DNA of 8,236 nt, taken from NCBI GenBank assembly GCA_045536025.1, contig JAZSMT010000009.1, forward strand, positions 1 through 8,236, written 5' to 3'. This stretch comes from HGM11412 sp045536025 (GTDB taxonomy: Bacteria; Bacillota; Clostridia; Christensenellales; Borkfalkiaceae). The translations under genes and the position numbers were made by a program. A model generated the notes under the pieces. It was given only the letters and a program-made list of their open reading frames with translations, made no database searches and was not told where the DNA came from. Of this stretch, positions 5,673 through 8,236 are shown in pieces (position 1 is the stretch's first letter; every line of letters begins with the position of its first letter).

Positions 5673-6351
5673 CGCTGAAAAACTAAACAACAAAGTTTAC
5701 CTCAAGGGTGAAATCGTAACTGAAGCTAAATTCTCGCACGAAATATACGGGGAGGGATTTTACGAAATGGAGGTTATGGTAAAAAGGCTTTCTGGTCAGT
5801 CCGACGTTTTGCCCGTTACCATATCCGAAAGGCTTATTGAATCAAAAAACTTAAAAATAGGCTCGGAAATTTGTGCGCTTGGGCAATTTAGAAGCTATAA
5901 TAAGCAGGTGGATGGAAAGTCAAAACTTATGCTTACAGTGTTCGTTAGAGAGCTTTTAGATTTTGACTACGGTAAAAATCCTAACAATATAGCTCTTCTT
6001 GGGTATATTTGCAAACCGCCTATATACAGAACGACGCCTTTTAATAGAGAAATAGCAGATATTTTAATAGCGGTTAATCGCGCTTACAATAAGTCTGATT
6101 ATATTCCGTGTATCGCGTGGGGTAGAAACGCAAGGTTTGTAAAAAACTTAACCGTAGGCGAAAAAATAGCAATCTCTGGTAGAATTCAATCGCGCGAATA
6201 TCAAAAAAAATTAAGCGAAACTGAAACTAAACTTATGACGGCCTACGAGGTATCCGTTTCAAAGCTCGCTGCCTTTGACAACGTTGATAACTTTGATTTA
6301 GAGCGCGAGTTTGACCTCGAGGTTATGGCGGTAGAAAAAGAAACCGTTTAA
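5665..6351 (+). CDS. Tandem OB-fold single-stranded DNA-binding protein
   Basis: This 228-residue protein contains two OB-fold modules: a divergent one (about 8-100) and a more typical SSB-like one (about 105-203), with the conserved LGYICKPPIYRTTPFNREI and AYNKSDYIPCIAWGRNA segments. It belongs to the clostridial two-OB SSB type rather than the replicative Ssb, since it lacks the glycine-rich linker and the DDIPF-type acidic tip that recruits partner proteins; the C-terminus is moderately acidic but ends EKETV. It presumably binds single-stranded DNA, possibly in repair, uptake or sporulation. ATG 5665 overlaps the deacetylase gene by 8 nt, with CGGAG (5648-5652) 12 nt upstream. The coupling to a sporulation-type deacetylase is unexplained. 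Confidence 0.85.
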   Translation: MINAEKLNNKVYLKGEIVTEAKFSHEIYGEGFYEMEVMVKRLSGQSDVLPVTISERLIESKNLKIGSEICALGQFRSYNKQVDGKSKLMLTVFVRELLDFDYGKNPNNIALLGYICKPPIYRTTPFNREIADILIAVNRAYNKSDYIPCIAWGRNARFVKNLTVGEKIAISGRIQSREYQKKLSETETKLMTAYEVSVSKLAAFDNVDNFDLEREFDLEVMAVEKETV

Positions 6352-6353
6352 TC

Positions 6354-6382
6354 TTGACAATAAAAAGGGGTAATGATATAAT
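6354..6382 (+). promoter_or_regulatory. Near-consensus promoter of the kinase-PqqD-peptidase operon
   Basis: TTGACA (6354-6359), a 17-bp spacer and TATAAT (6377-6382) match the SigA consensus exactly, and TGA just before the -10 adds an extended element. It begins 2 nt after the ssb stop. Transcription should start near 6388-6390, inside the left arm of the hairpin at 6384-6410. Confidence 0.85.
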
Positions 6383-6383
6383 A

Positions 6384-6413
6384 AAATACGGGTAAAATTT
6401 ATCCGTATTTTTT
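6384..6413 (+). terminator. Terminator hairpin overlapping the next promoter's start site
   Basis: AAATACGGGTAA (6384-6395) pairs with TTATCCGTATTT (6399-6410), with one G-T wobble and a 3-nt loop, followed by more T to 6413. It is well placed to end the deacetylase-ssb transcript. The downstream promoter would start inside its left arm, so that RNA keeps only a shorter stem (about CGGGTAA with TTATCCG). The element may insulate the two units or cause early pausing. Confidence 0.65.
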
Positions 6414-6428
6414 ATTTGGGCGGTAGTT

Positions 6429-7142
6429 ATGCAAGGCGTTTATTTGATTGCGGGCGTAATCGTTAAAATTTCATACGCTTTCGAGTATACGGGCGAAATG
6501 CTTAAAAATTACCTCTATTGCGGTGATAATCCATCTCAGCTTGACGTGGAAATTACTAAGGCTGATATCGAATATGAAGATAAATTTTTTCCTAATAATC
6601 CCGAATATTTTTTAGAAAACCTTGCCGTTTTAAGAAAACTTGCGAAACTTTTATTAATAAATTTTGACGCTATGCTTTTTCACGGCTCGTCTGTTGAGTA
6701 TGGCGGTAAGGCATACGTTTTTACTGCGCCTAGCGGAACGGGTAAATCAACGCATGCTGGGCTTTTAAAGAAATTGCTTGGCGATAAACTAACCTATATA
6801 AACGACGATAAACCGATTTTTAGGGTGGTGGACGGTAAAGTTTACGTTTACGGTTCGCCTTGGAACGGCAAGCACGGGCTTGGCAGAAATATCAGCGCCC
6901 CTTTAAAAGGTGTTTGTATCGTCAAAAGAGCGAAAGAGAATAAAATTGAAAAAATTTCTCCAACTATTGCGCTTAAGTTTTTGTTCGAGCAAAGCCTTGC
7001 TTTTCAAGACGAACAAACTGCAAACAAGGTGCTTGACGTGTTGTCTGCCGTTATAAGCCAAGCAAATTTTTACGTTTTGTATTGCAATAAGGAATTAGAT
7101 GCTGCAAAATGTTCTTACGAGGGTATGATTTATGAAGATTAA
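6429..7142 (+). CDS. HPr kinase/PEPCK-like P-loop kinase
   Basis: This 237-residue protein carries the nucleotide-binding fold shared by HPr kinase and PEP carboxykinase. A Walker A loop, APSGTGKST (100-108), is preceded by LFHGSSVEYGGKAYVF (83-98), and followed by INDDKP (124-129, metal-binding acids) and YGSPWNGKHGLG (141-152). The layout is that of HprK-related kinases, including ones that phosphorylate peptides in some lasso-peptide clusters, and not of genuine HprK, whose N-terminal domain is absent. The substrate is unknown. The start lies 46 nt after the -10, with only a weak ribosome site (GGCGG, 6419-6423). The stop overlaps the PqqD-like gene by 11 nt, so kinase and carrier are made together, suggesting a target peptide held by the PqqD partner. 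Confidence 0.82.
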   Translation: MQGVYLIAGVIVKISYAFEYTGEMLKNYLYCGDNPSQLDVEITKADIEYEDKFFPNNPEYFLENLAVLRKLAKLLLINFDAMLFHGSSVEYGGKAYVFTAPSGTGKSTHAGLLKKLLGDKLTYINDDKPIFRVVDGKVYVYGSPWNGKHGLGRNISAPLKGVCIVKRAKENKIEKISPTIALKFLFEQSLAFQDEQTANKVLDVLSAVISQANFYVLYCNKELDAAKCSYEGMIYED

Positions 7143-7401
7143 AAAAGGTTTTTTATTAAGAGAAATGCCAAACGGTATTAGCGTAGTGGTTGGGGTTGGA
7201 GAAAATTCAGATAAACTTAAGGGCTACTTAACTCTCAACGAGAGTGGTGCGCTTATTTGGAAGGTGCTTGAAAAGGGCGCTTCGATAGACGACGTAGTTA
7301 ATGAAATTTTAAAAGAATACGACGCTGACGAAAGCGTTGTAAAAAATGACGTTTTAACGGTTATTTCAAAACTTAAAGAAATAGGTGCGCTTGATGATTG
7401 A
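7132..7401 (+). CDS. PqqD-like peptide-binding protein
   Basis: The 89-residue product has the PqqD/RRE layout: an N-terminal beta region (LREMPNGISVVVGVG, 9-23), the signature LNESGALIW (35-43), then helices around SIDDVVNEILKEYD (51-64) and a final helix ending KLKEIGALDD. PqqD proteins are small winged-helix chaperones that bind the leader of a ribosomally made peptide and present it to modifying enzymes. The length is normal for a free-standing PqqD. GAGGG (7119-7123) lies 8 nt before ATG. It overlaps the kinase gene by 11 nt and the peptidase gene by 8 nt. No leader peptide or radical SAM partner is seen nearby, so its ligand is unknown. Confidence 0.85.
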   Translation: MKIKKGFLLREMPNGISVVVGVGENSDKLKGYLTLNESGALIWKVLEKGASIDDVVNEILKEYDADESVVKNDVLTVISKLKEIGALDD

Positions 7402-7858
7402 TTGTTCTATAGAACAAATCCTTGAAAAAGAGGGGTTTATATTTACCGATTTTAAAGGGACGAGTATGAATCCGCTACTTAAATCCGGTAGAGATAAAGT
7501 TTATATCGAAAAACCTAAAAATAGGCTAAATAAGGGCGATATTGCACTTTACAACCGTAGCGACGGCTCGTATATTTTACATAGAGTTTACAAGGTGTTG
7601 CCCTCATCTTACGTTTTTTGGGGCGATAATCATTTTATGCTTGAATACGGCATCACCGATAAAGACGTTTTAGGTGTAGCAAAAGGGTATTATAAAGGCG
7701 AGAAGTATATCGATTTTGATAAGTCGTTTAGATATAAAATTTACAAGGCTTTTTGGTGTTCGTTCGTAAAGCTTAGGAAGTTTTTGCATATATTTAGGCG
7801 AATATGGTGGAAAATTAAAAAGGTTTTTTCAAGAAAAAATAAAAAAATCGAAAAATAG
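7394..7858 (+). CDS. S24/S26-type serine peptidase (signal peptidase-like)
   Basis: The product is 154 residues from ATG 7394, preferred because AGGTG (7383-7387) is 6 nt upstream; GTG 7385 would add three residues. The catalytic box KGTSMNPLL (21-29) supplies Ser24. KGDIALYNR (47-55) and ILHRVYKV (61-68) follow, with WGDNH at 76-80. The second catalytic residue appears to be His63, as in SipW and the eukaryotic signal peptidase complex, rather than the Lys of ordinary bacterial signal peptidase I. Unlike those enzymes it has no N-terminal membrane anchor. Instead residues about 112-154 form a very basic, aromatic tail that could lie on the membrane. It probably cleaves a substrate handled by the kinase and PqqD-like protein, an inference from the tight operon. 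Confidence 0.78.
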   Translation: MIDCSIEQILEKEGFIFTDFKGTSMNPLLKSGRDKVYIEKPKNRLNKGDIALYNRSDGSYILHRVYKVLPSSYVFWGDNHFMLEYGITDKDVLGVAKGYYKGEKYIDFDKSFRYKIYKAFWCSFVKLRKFLHIFRRIWWKIKKVFSRKNKKIEK

Positions 7859-7869
7859 CCTAAAAATAG

Positions 7870-7898
7870 TTGTCAAATCAAAAAAATAGTGATATATT
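7870..7898 (+). promoter_or_regulatory. Promoter of the tRNA operon
   Basis: TTGTCA (7870-7875), a 17-bp spacer and TATATT (7893-7898), with TGA (7890-7892) as an extended -10. Transcription would begin near 7905, about 27 nt before tRNA-Val. No terminator is seen between the peptidase gene and this promoter, so readthrough into the tRNAs is possible. Confidence 0.65.
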
Positions 7899-7904
7899 AT
7901 AAAA

Positions 7905-7925
7905 GCGTTCGCGACAAGTGAGCGC
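7905..7925 (+). other. Hairpin in the tRNA 5' leader
   Basis: GCGTTCGC (7905-7912) pairs with GTGAGCGC (7918-7925) over a GACAA loop: 8 pairs, two of them G-U. It begins at the predicted transcription start, so the primary transcript would carry a 5' stem before the tRNA. Confidence 0.4.
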
Positions 7926-7931
7926 AAAAGT

Positions 7932-8007
7932 GGGAGTTTAGCTCAGCTGGGAGAGCATCTGCCTTACAAGCAGAGGGTCACAGGTTCGAGCCCTGTAACT
8001 CCCACCA
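7932..8007 (+). tRNA. tRNA-Val (anticodon TAC)
   Basis: A complete 76-nt cloverleaf. The acceptor arm GGGAGTT (7932-7938) pairs with AACTCCC (7997-8003), the D-arm is GCTC...GAGC, the anticodon stem TCTGC/GCAGA encloses CTTACAA, and the T-arm is ACAGG-TTCGAGC-CCTGT. The discriminator is A and CCA is encoded (8005-8007). Anticodon TAC reads GTA and other valine codons. Confidence 0.98.
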
Positions 8008-8055
8008 CATATTCGGGGACGGGTTGATTTGGCGTTGGTCCGTTTTCGATAAATT

Positions 8056-8131
<76 letters not shown>

Positions 8132-8175
8132 AACAAAAAAAGAACTTTTGCAAGGTCAAAAGTTCTTTTTTTGTT
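8132..8175 (+). terminator. Terminator of the tRNA operon
   Basis: A perfect 19-bp stem, AACAAAAAAAGAACTTTTG (8132-8150) with its complement at 8157-8175, over a CAAGGT loop. The right arm carries seven T in a row. It starts directly after the encoded CCA of tRNA-Gly, leaving no spacer. The symmetrical A- and T-runs mean it could also stop transcription from the right. Confidence 0.9.
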
Positions 8176-8177
8176 AT

Positions 8178-8236
8178 CCATTGCAAAAGCAATGGCATAT
8201 CATCACGCGTAGCGTGTATATCATCACCTAAGGTGT
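8178..8236. repeat. Array of variable hairpins joined by a fixed YATATCAT linker
   Basis: Three short perfect hairpins follow one another: CCATTGC-AAAA-GCAATGG (8178-8195), CACGC-GTA-GCGTG (8204-8216) and CACC-TAA-GGTG (8225-8235). They are separated by CATATCAT (8196-8203) and TATATCAT (8217-8224). The arms differ completely between units, yet each stays self-complementary, while the linker is constant except for C/T at its first base. The final T (8236) fits the start of a further linker, so the array continues to the right. It is not CRISPR-like. Its function is unknown. Confidence 0.75.

Noticed and set aside
6384..6428. A riboswitch in the leader of the kinase operon
   Set aside because: The leader is only about 40 nt, enough for one hairpin but not for a ligand-binding domain.
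8178..8236. CRISPR array at the right edge
   Set aside because: The conserved part is only 8 nt and the variable parts are palindromic and 11-18 nt, unlike CRISPR repeats and spacers.

Overview
This window looks like a stretch of a low-GC, Gram-positive Clostridia chromosome, probably an uncultured gut lineage. The evidence is the A+T-rich sequence, strong AGGAGG-type ribosome sites, a CdaA-type c-di-AMP cyclase, a PdaB-like sporulation deacetylase, a clostridial tandem-OB SSB, and TGA used as a normal stop. Every convincing gene is on the + strand. The order or genus cannot be fixed from this sequence.

Layout. Bases 1-77 hold the last codons of a membrane protein. Bases 78-428 are non-coding, with two hairpins (one a clear terminator), a short tandem repeat and a promoter. 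The first operon runs from about 429 to 4730: a 33-codon ORF, a YhfI/RNase Z-type metallo-hydrolase, comEC (DNA-uptake channel, lacking its C-terminal nuclease domain), holA (DNA polymerase III delta), cdaA (diadenylate cyclase) and a 37-residue single-helix membrane peptide. A GAAA-loop terminator ends it at 4763. The comEC-holA order is the usual Firmicutes arrangement. The CdaR regulator that normally follows cdaA is absent, and the mini-protein occupies its place.

The second operon (4905-6351) joins a membrane-anchored PdaB-like polysaccharide deacetylase to a tandem-OB single-stranded DNA-binding protein, with an 8-nt overlap. Its terminator hairpin is interlocked with a near-consensus promoter for the third operon.

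The third operon (6429-7858) is the most interesting coding unit. It encodes an HPr-kinase/PEPCK-like P-loop kinase, a PqqD-like peptide chaperone and a small S24/S26-type serine peptidase with a Ser-His pair, each overlapping the next. Kinase, peptide carrier and peptidase together suggest peptide or protein modification. No precursor peptide, radical SAM enzyme or cyclase is visible, so the function is open.

The window ends with a tRNA-Val(TAC)-tRNA-Gly(GCC) operon, a 19-bp-stem terminator, and the start of an array of small hairpins. The hairpins differ in sequence but are separated by the fixed octamer YATATCAT, and the array runs off the right edge. Several promoters here share an extended -10 (TGn upstream of TATAAT-like hexamers).
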